64,000 bases of DNA from Roseateles terrae (GCF_014192155.1 NZ_JACHXO010000003.1:248001-312000), one strand, 5' to 3'. Positions 45,249 to 54,260 are shown, numbered from the stretch's first letter. Notes: generated by a model not told the origin, from the sequence alone. A program made the numbers and translations.

Positions 45249-46834
45249 GGGGTCCTCGAAGTCAACCGGGGCAGATGAAGAAGGGCCTGGCGCAAGGCCG
45301 CCACCTGGGCGACGGCGGTCATGGCCTCGGCATGGGAGGCGGTTTCGCCGTCGCGCTGGAACTGCGTGACGGTTGCGAATTCGGCCAGGCAGTCCGGATG
45401 GATCACGGCGCAGAACTCCGCCAGCAGCGGCCGGGCGCCGTAGTCGTCCTTGAGCTTGCCGCTCTGGGCGTGGGACAACACCAGACGCGTCATCGCCCGC
45501 GAGAGCGGCAAGCCCAGCGTATGGCCTTCCAGGCAGGCGGACAGCAGCACGACCAGCGGCAGCTGCGCCGCCTCGACGTGATGCAGCCAGTGGCGTTCCC
45601 GCCGTTCGGCCGGCAGCCAGTGCAGCAGCTGGGCCGACAGCGGGGTGAGCATCGACATCGGCGCCATCTTCGGCCCGGTGGCCAGGGCGCCCTGCTGACG
45701 CAGACGGCCCAGCAGGGCTTCGCACCAGTCCGGCTCGCGGGAGACGGACAAGGCGTCGATCCAGCCGCGAGTCAGGGATTCGGTCCAGTCGCCCGCGGCG
45801 GCCCAGTCAAGCAGCTCGCTCACGCTCAGGCCGGTGTGGCGTGTCCACCAGCTGACGGGCACCTGACGCACCAGCTGGTACAGCCACCAGCCGCGCTCGC
45901 CCAGGCTGTCGTTCTGCGGGCGTGTGGGCGTGATCTGGTCAGCCTCCCAGGCGGGATCGGCAGCACGGGGCGCTTCCAGTTGCCAGCCGCCCGTCGCCTG
46001 ACCGGGACTGCGGGTCAGCAAGCCCGCGACGCGGGCCTGCGCACGGTCGCTGAACGCCGATCCGTCCACCTGCGCCAGCAGACGCACGGCCAGTTCGCGG
46101 ACCTCCCGGCTGCGGTCGCTGCGGCAACGCTCCAGCAGGGTTTCGTCCTCGGGGCCGAGGTGGGTCTCCAACACCGCCAGCAGGTCCGCGCGCTCTTTGG
46201 CGGGCAGCTCCGGCAAGGCCTGCGCCAGACGATCGCGGGCGGCGTCCGGGGCGCTCTGGCGCTCCTGTCGCAGGAAGGCGCGGCGCTGGTCGAGCGTGCC
46301 GTCGGTCCAGTGATGCGGCTGGGGCTCATCGCCGGATGCCCCTGCGGCGAAGCGCCAGTCGTCCCGCCGTGCGGCCAGCCAGCGGCCCCGTTCATCCAGC
46401 ACGCGCAGGAGCGACGGACGCAGGGCGATGGACCGACGCCCCTGATCGAGCGCCTGCGGCAGCAGAGCCGTCGGCAGGCGATAACCGGCGTCGGCCAGCG
46501 TCTGGAACAGATGCTGATGCAACTTCGCGAAGTTTTCGTGCAGGGCCCACCGCATCAGCTCGTGCAGCGCGGCGGGCGCCGGCGGGCGGACGTCGTCAGC
46601 GGCAGGCCGTGCGGCGAGGTCGGCCGGCGTCAGGGCGATGGAGGGGCGGGCGCCTGCCAGCGCACAGGGCGCCAGGACGGCAGCGGTCCTGAGCACGCGC
46701 AGCGCGGCGTCGTTCAGGCCTTGCGCGGCCTCGGTGGCACAGCGGCCCACATCGCCTGGCCAGGCGGGCAGGTCGCCGCTGTGCTTGTCCGTGCCGACCA
46801 TCACCGCCGGCAACAAAGGGGTCCAGACACTCAT
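45245..46834 (-). CDS. DUF5691 family protein
   Basis: This is a 529-residue protein of unknown function with no signal or membrane segment. It is rich in Leu, Ala, Arg and Trp, with repeated helical stretches (for example RDRLAQALPELPAKERADLL, LLERCRSDRSREVRELAVRLL), the latter typical of HEAT-like repeats. The C-terminal segment HPDCLAEFATVTQFQRDGETASH is distinctive. The ATG overlaps the SWIM gene's stop and its stop overlaps the ATPase start. In other genomes this family is associated with SWIM, MoxR, DUF5682 and VWA genes (recalled, not checked). A scaffold role is plausible. Confidence 0.82.
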   Translation of the reverse strand: MSVWTPLLPAVMVGTDKHSGDLPAWPGDVGRCATEAAQGLNDAALRVLRTAAVLAPCALAGARPSIALTPADLAARPAADDVRPPAPAALHELMRWALHENFAKLHQHLFQTLADAGYRLPTALLPQALDQGRRSIALRPSLLRVLDERGRWLAARRDDWRFAAGASGDEPQPHHWTDGTLDQRRAFLRQERQSAPDAARDRLAQALPELPAKERADLLAVLETHLGPEDETLLERCRSDRSREVRELAVRLLAQVDGSAFSDRAQARVAGLLTRSPGQATGGWQLEAPRAADPAWEADQITPTRPQNDSLGERGWWLYQLVRQVPVSWWTRHTGLSVSELLDWAAAGDWTESLTRGWIDALSVSREPDWCEALLGRLRQQGALATGPKMAPMSMLTPLSAQLLHWLPAERRERHWLHHVEAAQLPLVVLLSACLEGHTLGLPLSRAMTRLVLSHAQSGKLKDDYGARPLLAEFCAVIHPDCLAEFATVTQFQRDGETASHAEAMTAVAQVAALRQALLHLPRLTSRTP

Positions 46835-48441
46835 GCAGCGCTCCGGGTCCAGAGGGGGACCGGCGAGTCACCGGACCAGGCAGTGAGGGGGCGGAAGCGC
46901 TCGCCATCCCATTCCCCGGCGAGGGTCATCGGATGGCCGCCCGAGGCGGCGAGCAGCAGCCAGCGGTCGTCGGCGCTGAGGACTGCAGGAAGGGCGTAGG
47001 GGGGCGTGGGGGCGTTGCTGGCCGTCCGGGGGGCGGGTGCGATCAGCGGCCCGGCTTCGTCGGACAGCAGGACCAGCGCGTCGCTCAGCACCATGGGATG
47101 CAGCAGGACAAAAGGGTTGGACGCCACGCGCTCCGAAACACGGTGCCATTCCGAGGCCCAGGGGTCACCCATCGGGGCATCGGAAGACGACGGCCGATGC
47201 GGGACCGTCGTGACGACCCTCGCGGCCACGGTCGCCTCAAGTGACACCGCAGATCCCGCCGCGGGCCTCGACGCAGATCCCACCACAGAGCCCGCCGCCA
47301 GTTGCGACGACGTCAGGGACATGGGCTTCAGGCTCAGCACATCCGCACTGTCGAGTCGCTCGACGACCAGCGCGCGCAAGGGAGCCGCGCCGGGAAAGTC
47401 GGCCAGCGAGGCGGTCACTGCCGTCCCTGGCGCCCACAGGCCGTTGAAGCCACGTCCGCCATGCGCATGCTCCAGCAGCCACACGCGGCGTCCGCTCGTT
47501 TCGCCCTGCAGCCAGACGCGCCGCTCCATCAGGCGGCCGTCGCGCTCTTCGGTGATGACGCCGAGCACGATCAGGCGGTCCTGCCAGGGCGTGGCCGTCG
47601 CCAGCACCTCCGCCTGATCCACCGGCCAGCCACACACGGTGCGCAGATCCGCCTGGACGGCTTCCGGCAACGAAGTCCGTCGCCCGATGGCCTCGACCGC
47701 CAACTGAAGCAACCCGAGGCGGCTGAGCATGCGCTCCGGCCAGTCCGGGCCTTGACGCCAGGTTTCCGCCGCGGCCGTGAGCCGCTGACCGAGTCCGGGC
47801 GCCTGCGCATCAACCATGCGGGCCGCCATCGTGTGCCAGCCTTTGATGGCGGCGGCATCCAGGGTGGCAAAGCCGCGGGCCACCTGGTCATTCAGCCACC
47901 GCTGCAACTCCTGGGCTGCGGCTTCAATCCGCTGCCAGCGTTGGACCTGGCGCTGCCGGGACGGTGCGCCCGCGTCGGCGGCCGTGTCGGCAGCGCCTTC
48001 GGTCCCTTCGGTGCCCGCCGCGCCGTCGGCGGTCTCGCCATCCTCCTGCCGCGCCGCCCGTTCCTCGGCGCGTTTCACAGCCTCGCGGTCCCGTTCTTCC
48101 TTCTTCTCCGCCCGCTCATGGCGCGAGGCCAGCCACTCTGCCACCCAGGCAGGCGCTTCGGTGGCGGTGAAGCTGGGGGCCGTCTGCACTCGCATCAGCA
48201 GCAGCGCCAGGCCATGCTTGCAGGGGAACTTGCGGCTGGGGCAGGAGCACTTGAAGGCCGGACCACTCAGGTCCACCTGCGTTTGATACGGCTTGGACCC
48301 GCTGCCCTGGCACTCCCCCCACACGGCCGCCTCATCGGCACCCAGCAGCGGCCATTTGGCCGGCGAGGTCAGCCCGCGGGCCGCCTTGGCCGATGACTCG
48401 TCCGGCGCCAGGGCCAGCACTCCCTCCATGGTCAGCGACAT
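46831..48441 (-). CDS. SWIM zinc-finger protein, first gene of five-gene ATPase operon
   Basis: This 536-residue protein has an N-terminal SWIM zinc finger FKCSCPSRKFPCKHGLAL (Cys65, Cys67, Cys74, His76), a fold that binds DNA or protein in many settings. The charged region about 105-165 (Glu/Arg/Lys, then Ala/Gly/Thr) is low complexity and probably a coiled hinge, followed by a mainly helical and beta remainder without a known domain. A candidate promoter lies 37-64 bases upstream. The stop overlaps the DUF5691 start by 4 bases. Confidence 0.88.
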   Translation of the reverse strand: MSLTMEGVLALAPDESSAKAARGLTSPAKWPLLGADEAAVWGECQGSGSKPYQTQVDLSGPAFKCSCPSRKFPCKHGLALLLMRVQTAPSFTATEAPAWVAEWLASRHERAEKKEERDREAVKRAEERAARQEDGETADGAAGTEGTEGAADTAADAGAPSRQRQVQRWQRIEAAAQELQRWLNDQVARGFATLDAAAIKGWHTMAARMVDAQAPGLGQRLTAAAETWRQGPDWPERMLSRLGLLQLAVEAIGRRTSLPEAVQADLRTVCGWPVDQAEVLATATPWQDRLIVLGVITEERDGRLMERRVWLQGETSGRRVWLLEHAHGGRGFNGLWAPGTAVTASLADFPGAAPLRALVVERLDSADVLSLKPMSLTSSQLAAGSVVGSASRPAAGSAVSLEATVAARVVTTVPHRPSSSDAPMGDPWASEWHRVSERVASNPFVLLHPMVLSDALVLLSDEAGPLIAPAPRTASNAPTPPYALPAVLSADDRWLLLAASGGHPMTLAGEWDGERFRPLTAWSGDSPVPLWTRSAA

Positions 48442-48477
48442 GCTGGCCCGCTCCCGATTGATTTTCGAATGACGGGC

Positions 48478-48505
48478 AGTCTAGCCAAGTTCGAGCGGGG
48501 GCCAA
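48478..48505 (-). promoter_or_regulatory. Candidate sigma-70 promoter of the SWIM operon
   Basis: TTGGCC (48500-48505) and TAGACT (48478-48483) on the minus strand are separated by 16 bases, and the start codon follows 37 bases later. The hexamers are only moderate matches. Confidence 0.4.
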
Positions 48506-48662
48506 TGTGTCCAAAGTCGCGGGGTCGGACGAACCGCTCATGGGGCCCGGCGTGTCGGCTCCCGGCGCGGTCGCGGCAAGGGAATGTGTCCATACGTGAC
48601 TGCGGGACGTCTTGCCGGGCCTTGGTTAGGCTAGTCTTCATTACGCTTCCTCACACACCCGC

Positions 48663-48676
48663 TGATACCGGTATCA
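48663..48676. promoter_or_regulatory. LacI-type palindrome upstream of the CBM2-metalloprotease gene
   Basis: TGATACCGGTATCA is a perfect 14-bp palindrome with central CG, matching the form TGNTANCGNTANCA seen in LacI-family sugar regulators (for example Xanthomonas xyl boxes; recalled). It lies 69 bases before the ATG at 48745, in a 303-base divergent gap whose other contents are the SWIM promoter and two copies of AATGTGTCCA. Confidence 0.6.
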
Positions 48677-48744
48677 ATGCCGTGGGCGAACATGCTCACC
48701 GCCTTCAGGACCCGTGAGCGTCCTGGGCCAACAGCGGAGGATCC

Positions 48745-51030
48745 ATGTACAACATCAAGACCCTGGCGGCCTGCCTGGGGCTGGCGGGCCTGTGCGCCAG
48801 CGCAGCCCATGCCGCCCTGCCTGCCACGTTCAGCTATACCGTCAACAACCGGTGGAGTGGCGGCTATTGCGCGACCGTGAAGGTGACCAATCCCAACCCC
48901 ACCGCCCTCACCTGGAGCGGGACGCTGCCGATCGAGGGCAGCGTCAGCAATGTCTGGAACGCCGAATGGAGCGCGAAAGGCTCGCTGCTGACCCTGCAGG
49001 GCATTGGATGGAACCGGACCCTGGCGCCGCTGGGCAAGAATGAATCGGTCGGCTTCTGCGCGACGACCACCGCCGCTGCGCCGGCGCCTGCTCCCGCACC
49101 GACGCCCGCCCCGTCCCCTGCACCCAGCCCGGCCCCTTCGCCCGCTCCGGCACCGGCACCGGCCCCCACACCAGCGCCTGCCCCGGCACCAACGCCTGCT
49201 GCACCGGCACCTGCGCCAACCCCAGCACCTGCGCCTGCACCGACTCCAGCGCCTGCTCCAGCCCCTGCCCCCGCTGCGGTGGACGCGGGCACTACCCTGA
49301 CCAACTGGTACACCGGCACGCCCACCGCCCCCGCGGTCACGCCGGGCACCTGGCGCGCCGGCGGTCCCAATCCGGAGCAGGCGGCTTTCAAGCTGGTGAA
49401 GGAAAGTGCCCACTTCGCCTTTTACTCAGACGAGACGCTCTCCGAGGCCGACCTGACCCTGGCGGCCAACACGCTCGAGAACACGGTGTGGAAGTCGCTG
49501 TTCGGCGCCGGGCTCTACATGCCAGAGCCGTTCTTCAACAAGGCGGACAAGATCAAGCCCGCCATCCACATCCACTCCGGATGGGGGCTGACCGGCGGCG
49601 CCTGGGTCGATAGCGCTCGCAACCTGCACATGGGCATGTGGATCGCACCGGCTGCGCTGAAGGACCACTGGGGCCTGACCCATGAATTCACCCACGGCTG
49701 GCAGTCCTGGGCTGGCAACAACGGCGGCATGGCCTGCAACACTGCCAACACCTGCGGCTGGATCTTCGAGAGCCACGCCAATTTCACGCCGCACCAGCTG
49801 CCCGAGTACAAGAGCGATGTGCACTGCTCCGAGATGCTGCCCAATGCACCGCATCTCTACCTCGGTTCCACCCGTGACCGCTACTGCAACTGGCAGTTCA
49901 TGGAATACCTGAAGGACCGCTATGGTCCCGAAGCCGTGACCCAGATCTGGACCACTGCCGGGGCGGATCCGTTCACCAACATCCAGAAGGCCCGCGGCTG
50001 GAGCGTCTCGCAGCTCAACGACTTCTTCGGTGAATGGGCCCTGCACAACGTGACCTGGGACTACAAGGCCACGCCGGATGCCTTCCGCAACAGCTACGGC
50101 AACATCACGCTGACCGACAAGGCCGAGCGCATGCGGCGCCTGATGCCGCTGGAGGCACTGGACAGCAGCTGGGCCACCAACCGTCGATTCGTCTCGCCCT
50201 ACTACGGCTCGCCGCAGCGCTTCGGCTACAACGTGGTGCGCCTCTATCCGGAAGCGGGCGCGACCACGGTGACGGTGAAGTTCCGCGGCATTGACCAGAC
50301 TGGCGCCAACGCCGACTTTCGCTGGGGCCTGGTGGCCACCAACTCGCAGTTCACCTCCTCGCGCTACAGCGCCCTGCAAAAGGGTCTGGACGGCGAGCTG
50401 ACCTTCAAGGTCAGCACCGGTGAGCCGCTGTTCCTGGTGGTGACGGCCACGCCGACGGTGTTCAAGAGCATCACCTGGGATCAAGCCTACGGCTCCATCC
50501 CCCGCTACCGCTACATGGTGGAGATGGCCGGCGCCTGGCCGCAGGGCTTCCAGGGTGGCAAGCGCGACCTGTGCCCGACCGGCACGGCCCGCCACAGCAA
50601 CGGCGGCGGCTGCGCGCCGACCTCCACCCCGACGACCGTCTACGTGGGCCCTTACGCCACCATCCTGCCGGGCGGCCGCGCCACCGGGAACGCCCGCATC
50701 GAGGACCAGGCCATCGTGGTCAACGGCGCGGTGTCCGACAACGCGATCGTTGGCGGCCTGAGTGTCATCGGCATGAGCGGCAGCCCGTGGGGCAACAACA
50801 CCTTCACCGTCAGCGGCTCGGCCCAGGTGCGCACCACCTTCTATCCGCTGGGCTTCTTCGAGGCCAACCAGGGCGCGTCCGGGACGCTGAACCTGCATGG
50901 GGATGTGGAATACCGCGGTGTGGGACTGAACCTGGGTAGCGGGTACCGCTCGGGCTTTGTGGACCCCACCTCCAACGTGGGCCTGTCCACCGATGTGAAT
51001 CCCAAGACGACGCCGGTCTGGCGGCCTTGA
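48745..51030 (+). CDS. Secreted CBM2-linked zinc metalloprotease, Svx/AvrXca-like
   Basis: This 761-residue exported enzyme has a signal peptide to about residue 23 (ASAAHA), a type 2 carbohydrate-binding module (about 24-110, with FSYTVNNRWSGGYCATVKVTN), a Pro/Ala linker of some 65 residues, then a gluzincin-type peptidase domain. The zinc motif is HEFTH (313-317), with the third ligand probably Glu342 in WIFESHANF. The C-terminal 130 residues (YATILPGGRATGNARIED) look like a left-handed beta-helix. The peptidase part resembles Pectobacterium Svx and Xanthomonas AvrXca (recalled). GGAGG lies just before ATG. A LacI-type site and a strong terminator flank the gene. Confidence 0.82.
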   Translation: MYNIKTLAACLGLAGLCASAAHAALPATFSYTVNNRWSGGYCATVKVTNPNPTALTWSGTLPIEGSVSNVWNAEWSAKGSLLTLQGIGWNRTLAPLGKNESVGFCATTTAAAPAPAPAPTPAPSPAPSPAPSPAPAPAPAPTPAPAPAPTPAAPAPAPTPAPAPAPTPAPAPAPAPAAVDAGTTLTNWYTGTPTAPAVTPGTWRAGGPNPEQAAFKLVKESAHFAFYSDETLSEADLTLAANTLENTVWKSLFGAGLYMPEPFFNKADKIKPAIHIHSGWGLTGGAWVDSARNLHMGMWIAPAALKDHWGLTHEFTHGWQSWAGNNGGMACNTANTCGWIFESHANFTPHQLPEYKSDVHCSEMLPNAPHLYLGSTRDRYCNWQFMEYLKDRYGPEAVTQIWTTAGADPFTNIQKARGWSVSQLNDFFGEWALHNVTWDYKATPDAFRNSYGNITLTDKAERMRRLMPLEALDSSWATNRRFVSPYYGSPQRFGYNVVRLYPEAGATTVTVKFRGIDQTGANADFRWGLVATNSQFTSSRYSALQKGLDGELTFKVSTGEPLFLVVTATPTVFKSITWDQAYGSIPRYRYMVEMAGAWPQGFQGGKRDLCPTGTARHSNGGGCAPTSTPTTVYVGPYATILPGGRATGNARIEDQAIVVNGAVSDNAIVGGLSVIGMSGSPWGNNTFTVSGSAQVRTTFYPLGFFEANQGASGTLNLHGDVEYRGVGLNLGSGYRSGFVDPTSNVGLSTDVNPKTTPVWRP

Positions 51031-51080
51031 TCGGCGCCTGAGGCCGAAAGCCTCGGCCCACGGGGTCTGCGCGTCACAGC

Positions 51081-51106
51081 AGGGGGAGCGGGAGCTCCCC
51101 CTTTTT
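51081..51106 (+). terminator. Terminator of the CBM2-metalloprotease gene
   Basis: A perfect 9-bp stem AGGGGGAGC (51081-51089) with GCTCCCCCT (51094-51102), a GGGA loop and TTTTT immediately after. It is 51 bases past the stop. Confidence 0.93.
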
Positions 51107-51165
51107 CATGGGCGCAGCAGGGGCGCTGCAGGGGCGCGCATCCTGGCCCATCCGCAGGTGACGCC

Positions 51166-51447
51166 TCAGGTCGCCAGGCTGGGATCCGGCGTCTGCGTGC
51201 AACCGCCGGGTTTCAGCACCCGCTGGGTGGACGCCGGATGTTTGCGCAAACCGCCGGCGGGGCCGCCCGCGGGACGGATCGGCCGCAGCACCAGATTGCC
51301 CAGGCAGTTGGGACAGTGGCCCTGCAGCACGCCGTGGGTGCAATCCGGGCAGAAGGTGCATTCGTAGCTGCAGATATAGGCCGGGGCAGTCGGGCCCAGA
51401 TCGGTATTGCAGCATTCGCAGTTGGGGCGCAGGTCGAGGATGGCCAT
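51166..51447 (-). CDS. DUF1272 zinc-ribbon-like small protein
   Basis: This is a 93-residue protein whose first 50 residues match DUF1272: LRPNCECCNTDLGPTAPAYICSYECTFC (in parts), then CPNCLGNLVLRPIRP. Four Cys pairs suggest two bound zinc ions. The C-terminal 35 residues are Gly/Pro-rich and not conserved. ATG 51447 follows AGGA. Function unknown. The convergent orientation to the metalloprotease gene leaves 135 bases containing its terminator. Confidence 0.88.
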   Translation of the reverse strand: MAILDLRPNCECCNTDLGPTAPAYICSYECTFCPDCTHGVLQGHCPNCLGNLVLRPIRPAGGPAGGLRKHPASTQRVLKPGGCTQTPDPSLAT

Positions 51448-51953
51448 CGAAAGTCCTGAAAGCGTGCGGGTGCGGGAACGTGCCCGGCAGGTGCAGGGCG
51501 ATGCAGGGGAAGTCGTGAAGTGTGCCTCACCCGTCCCCCGAAGCCGCGACAGCAGGCATCGCCAGGCTGTGTCCGGTTCGATGCAGGCCGAAACGAAGAA
51601 GAAACATGGCGTTAACGGCGTGACGCGCCCGGACCGCCCCGCCGCGCAGATCCCGCGGGGCGATCGGCGCGCCGTCTCCACCGGCAATCGCCCCAGTGAC
51701 CGCGCCCCGAACACCCGCCGGGCCCTGCCATCCGCATCACCGCAGGTCCTGAAACCGCTTTCCGCCGCTTACGAATCGGCAACACCGGTTGCACCGCTGC
51801 GGGGCGCCCGCTCCGAATAATGCGCCTCGCCCGGGGATGCACCCGCCAGCCCTCTGCGCTTGCGCACCTGGCACGCCATGCAATCCACCCGGACCCGGCC
51901 TGATCGCGACCGTCGCGCGGCCCCCAGTTACGTCCCTGCCCCAAGGAGTCTCC
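51448..51953. other. Non-coding 506-base gap
   Basis: No open frame here looks coding: all are Arg/Pro/Ala-rich shadows of high GC. It must hold the promoters for the DUF1272 gene and the metzincin gene. AATAAT (51817-51822) is a -10-like hexamer on the plus strand without a matching -35. The metzincin ribosome-binding site AAGGAG is at its right end. Confidence 0.6.
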
Positions 51954-54083
51954 ATGACCGTGTCCACCCTGCGCCCGTCTGGCGCGCCCAGCACCCTGCG
52001 GCTGCATCCTCTGTCCCTGTCGCTGGCCCTGGCCGGCCTGCTGGTGGGTTGCGGCGGCGGCAGTACCGGCGATACCAGCGCTGAAGAGGCCCGTCGCGCC
52101 GGCGCCGGCGGCTCGGCCGCCACGACGGCCCAGGTCTGCCTGTTCGAACACGTCAATTACAGCGGCGCCAGCCTCTGCCTGACCAGCAGCACCACCTGGA
52201 TCGGCCGCTCGTGGAACGACCGGGTGTCCTCGCTGAAGGTGCCGGCCGGCTACAAGGTGGAGCTGTTCTCCGACATCAACTACGGCGGCCGCGTGCTGAC
52301 CGTGACCGGCGACACCAGCAGCCTGGTGCCAGTGCGTTTCAACGACGTCGTCTCGTCGGTGCGCATCACCCCGGTGAAGGTGACCCCGCCGCCCGCACCG
52401 GCCCCCTCGCCGTCGCCGGCACCGTCGCCTTCGCCCGCACCTTCTCCGGCACCTGCGCCTGCACCGTCGCCCGCCCCCGCGCCGGCCCCGACCCCGCCGA
52501 CCAGCAATGCCGTGCTGTCGTCGGTGCAATTCGCCCAGTCGATGCTCTACGGCAGCAGCGACGACCAGCTGGTGCTCGTCTCCGGCAAGCCTGCGCTGCT
52601 CAAGGCCAACGTGACCGCGCCGGCCTCGCCCTCCACGATGCCGGTGGTCACTGCAAAGGTCGAAAACACGGTGGACGGCACCAGCCGCGACCTGACGCTC
52701 ACCGCCCCGCGCCGCGGCATCCCGACCGCCGTGTCGGCCGTGCCGTCGTTCGACGATTCCTACACCGTCACCGTGCCGGCCGAGCTGGTCAAGACCGGCC
52801 TGAAGGTCACGGTCACCGTGGCCGGTGTGGGCAGCCAGACCTTCACGCCGCGCATCGGTGGTGGCACGGCCATGCGCTTCATCCCCATCTCGGTGAAGAT
52901 CGCCGGGACCAGCGGCCAGCTGCCGGTGGACCAGACGGCTCACCTGAAGGCGCTGTTCCCGGTCGCCACCGTGACGGCGCAGTCGCACCCGGCTTACGTG
53001 TCCACCCGCGTCACGACCCTGCCGACCACGGACGACCAGTGGAGCGATGCGTTCGGCAAGATCCTGGGCGAGCTGTCGGACCTGCATGCGCTCGAACGTG
53101 CCGCCCGCCAAGACTACTACTTCGGCTTCATTCCGAAGCGCACCTGGGGTCTGGCCGGCCTGGGCTACATGCCCGGCAACTCGGCGGTCGGCTTCGACAT
53201 GCCCAGCGCGCCGGACACCGTGCGCGACGTGGTGGCCCACGAGCTGGGTCACAACTTCTCGCTGCCGCATGCGGCCTGCGGCGGCGCGGGTTCGCCCGAT
53301 CCGAAGTATCCGTATCCGGACGCCAACCTGGGCAAGCCGGGTCGCTACATCTGGAGCTTCCTGTCCGACACCAACAGCTTCTACGATCCGCGCCCGACCG
53401 ACCGGCACGACATCATGAGCTACTGCGGTGGCGTGGTCTTCTCCGACTACAACTACCGCCTGATGCAGACCTTCCTGACCCCGGCCGACGGCCCGACGAC
53501 CAAGGCCGCCTCGGTGACCAATGCGCCGGACCAGGACGTGCTGCTGATCAGCGGCAGCATCCGCGGCAAGCAGATCGAGATCAATCCGGTGAAGACGCTG
53601 GTGTCCAAGCCGGAGACGTCGACGGGTCCGTATGTGCTGCGTCTGCAGACGGTGGGCGGTCAGATCATCGACTACCCCTTCACGCCGATGGCGCTGGACC
53701 ACGAAGGCGAGATGCTGCACTTCCGCGTGCTGGTGCCGAAGGTGGACAACATCGGCAGCATCAGCGTGCTGCGTGATGGCAGCGTCCTGACGCAAGTGGC
53801 GGCCCGCGCTGCCAACGTCCGTCAGCGTGCACTGGCCGCGGGCACGACCCGCTCGGTGGTGCAGGTCCAGGAAACGCGCGGCCAGGCCGTGCTGCGCTGG
53901 GATGCGGAAGCCACGCCGTTCCTGAGCGTCACCTGGACGGACGGCAGCCGCCGCCTGAACCTGGCCCAGGACCTGAAGGGCGGTCAGGCCACGCTGGACA
54001 CCAGCGCCCTGCCGGCCGGTGGCCGCTTCGAGCTGATCGTGTCGGACGGCCTGAACGCACAGCGCGTCGAACAGGCTCGCTGA
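51954..54083 (+). CDS. Lipoprotein with beta/gamma-crystallin-like domain and metzincin protease domain
   Basis: This is a 709-residue predicted lipoprotein with lipobox LVGC (Cys33), then a beta/gamma-crystallin (peptidase-inhibitor I36-like) domain (about 57-140: CLFEHVNYSGASLCL and VELFSDINYGGRVLTV), a Pro/Ser/Ala linker of about 40 residues, then a protease domain with HELGHNFSLPH (His429, Glu430, His433, His439) and Met-turn HDIMSYCG (Met488), which is the metzincin layout. AAGGAG lies five bases before ATG 51954. The crystallin-like domain may bind calcium or regulate the protease (inference). It is 124 bases upstream of a strong converging terminator. Confidence 0.85.
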   Translation: MTVSTLRPSGAPSTLRLHPLSLSLALAGLLVGCGGGSTGDTSAEEARRAGAGGSAATTAQVCLFEHVNYSGASLCLTSSTTWIGRSWNDRVSSLKVPAGYKVELFSDINYGGRVLTVTGDTSSLVPVRFNDVVSSVRITPVKVTPPPAPAPSPSPAPSPSPAPSPAPAPAPSPAPAPAPTPPTSNAVLSSVQFAQSMLYGSSDDQLVLVSGKPALLKANVTAPASPSTMPVVTAKVENTVDGTSRDLTLTAPRRGIPTAVSAVPSFDDSYTVTVPAELVKTGLKVTVTVAGVGSQTFTPRIGGGTAMRFIPISVKIAGTSGQLPVDQTAHLKALFPVATVTAQSHPAYVSTRVTTLPTTDDQWSDAFGKILGELSDLHALERAARQDYYFGFIPKRTWGLAGLGYMPGNSAVGFDMPSAPDTVRDVVAHELGHNFSLPHAACGGAGSPDPKYPYPDANLGKPGRYIWSFLSDTNSFYDPRPTDRHDIMSYCGGVVFSDYNYRLMQTFLTPADGPTTKAASVTNAPDQDVLLISGSIRGKQIEINPVKTLVSKPETSTGPYVLRLQTVGGQIIDYPFTPMALDHEGEMLHFRVLVPKVDNIGSISVLRDGSVLTQVAARAANVRQRALAAGTTRSVVQVQETRGQAVLRWDAEATPFLSVTWTDGSRRLNLAQDLKGGQATLDTSALPAGGRFELIVSDGLNAQRVEQAR

Positions 54084-54162
54084 GCGGACCCAGGCGCCTG
54101 AGCCCGCTGGGGCGTCAGGCGTCGGGCGTCTGCGCTCACGCGTCTCCGCTCAGGCGGAAAGC

Positions 54163-54212
54163 AAAGGCCCTTCCGGGCGCCTCCTAGACGGAGGCAGGCC
54201 GGGAGGGCCTTT
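54163..54212. terminator. Bidirectional terminator between convergent genes
   Basis: A 14-base arm beginning AAAGGCCC (54163) pairs with CCGGGAGGGCCTTT (54199-54212) with one mismatch, and an inner CCTCC/GGAGG pair adds to it. It lies between the metzincin gene and the aldo/keto reductase gene. Confidence 0.8.
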
Positions 54213-54260
54213 GTCATGGGCGCTTCAGCCGCGCGGTTTCAGCGCGGGGTCAGCGAGGAG

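Noticed and set aside
49075-49275. Repetitive GC-rich block as a CRISPR or tandem-repeat locus
   Set aside because: It is the Pro/Ala linker of the CBM2 protease, in frame; codons vary while the Pro-Ala pattern is kept.
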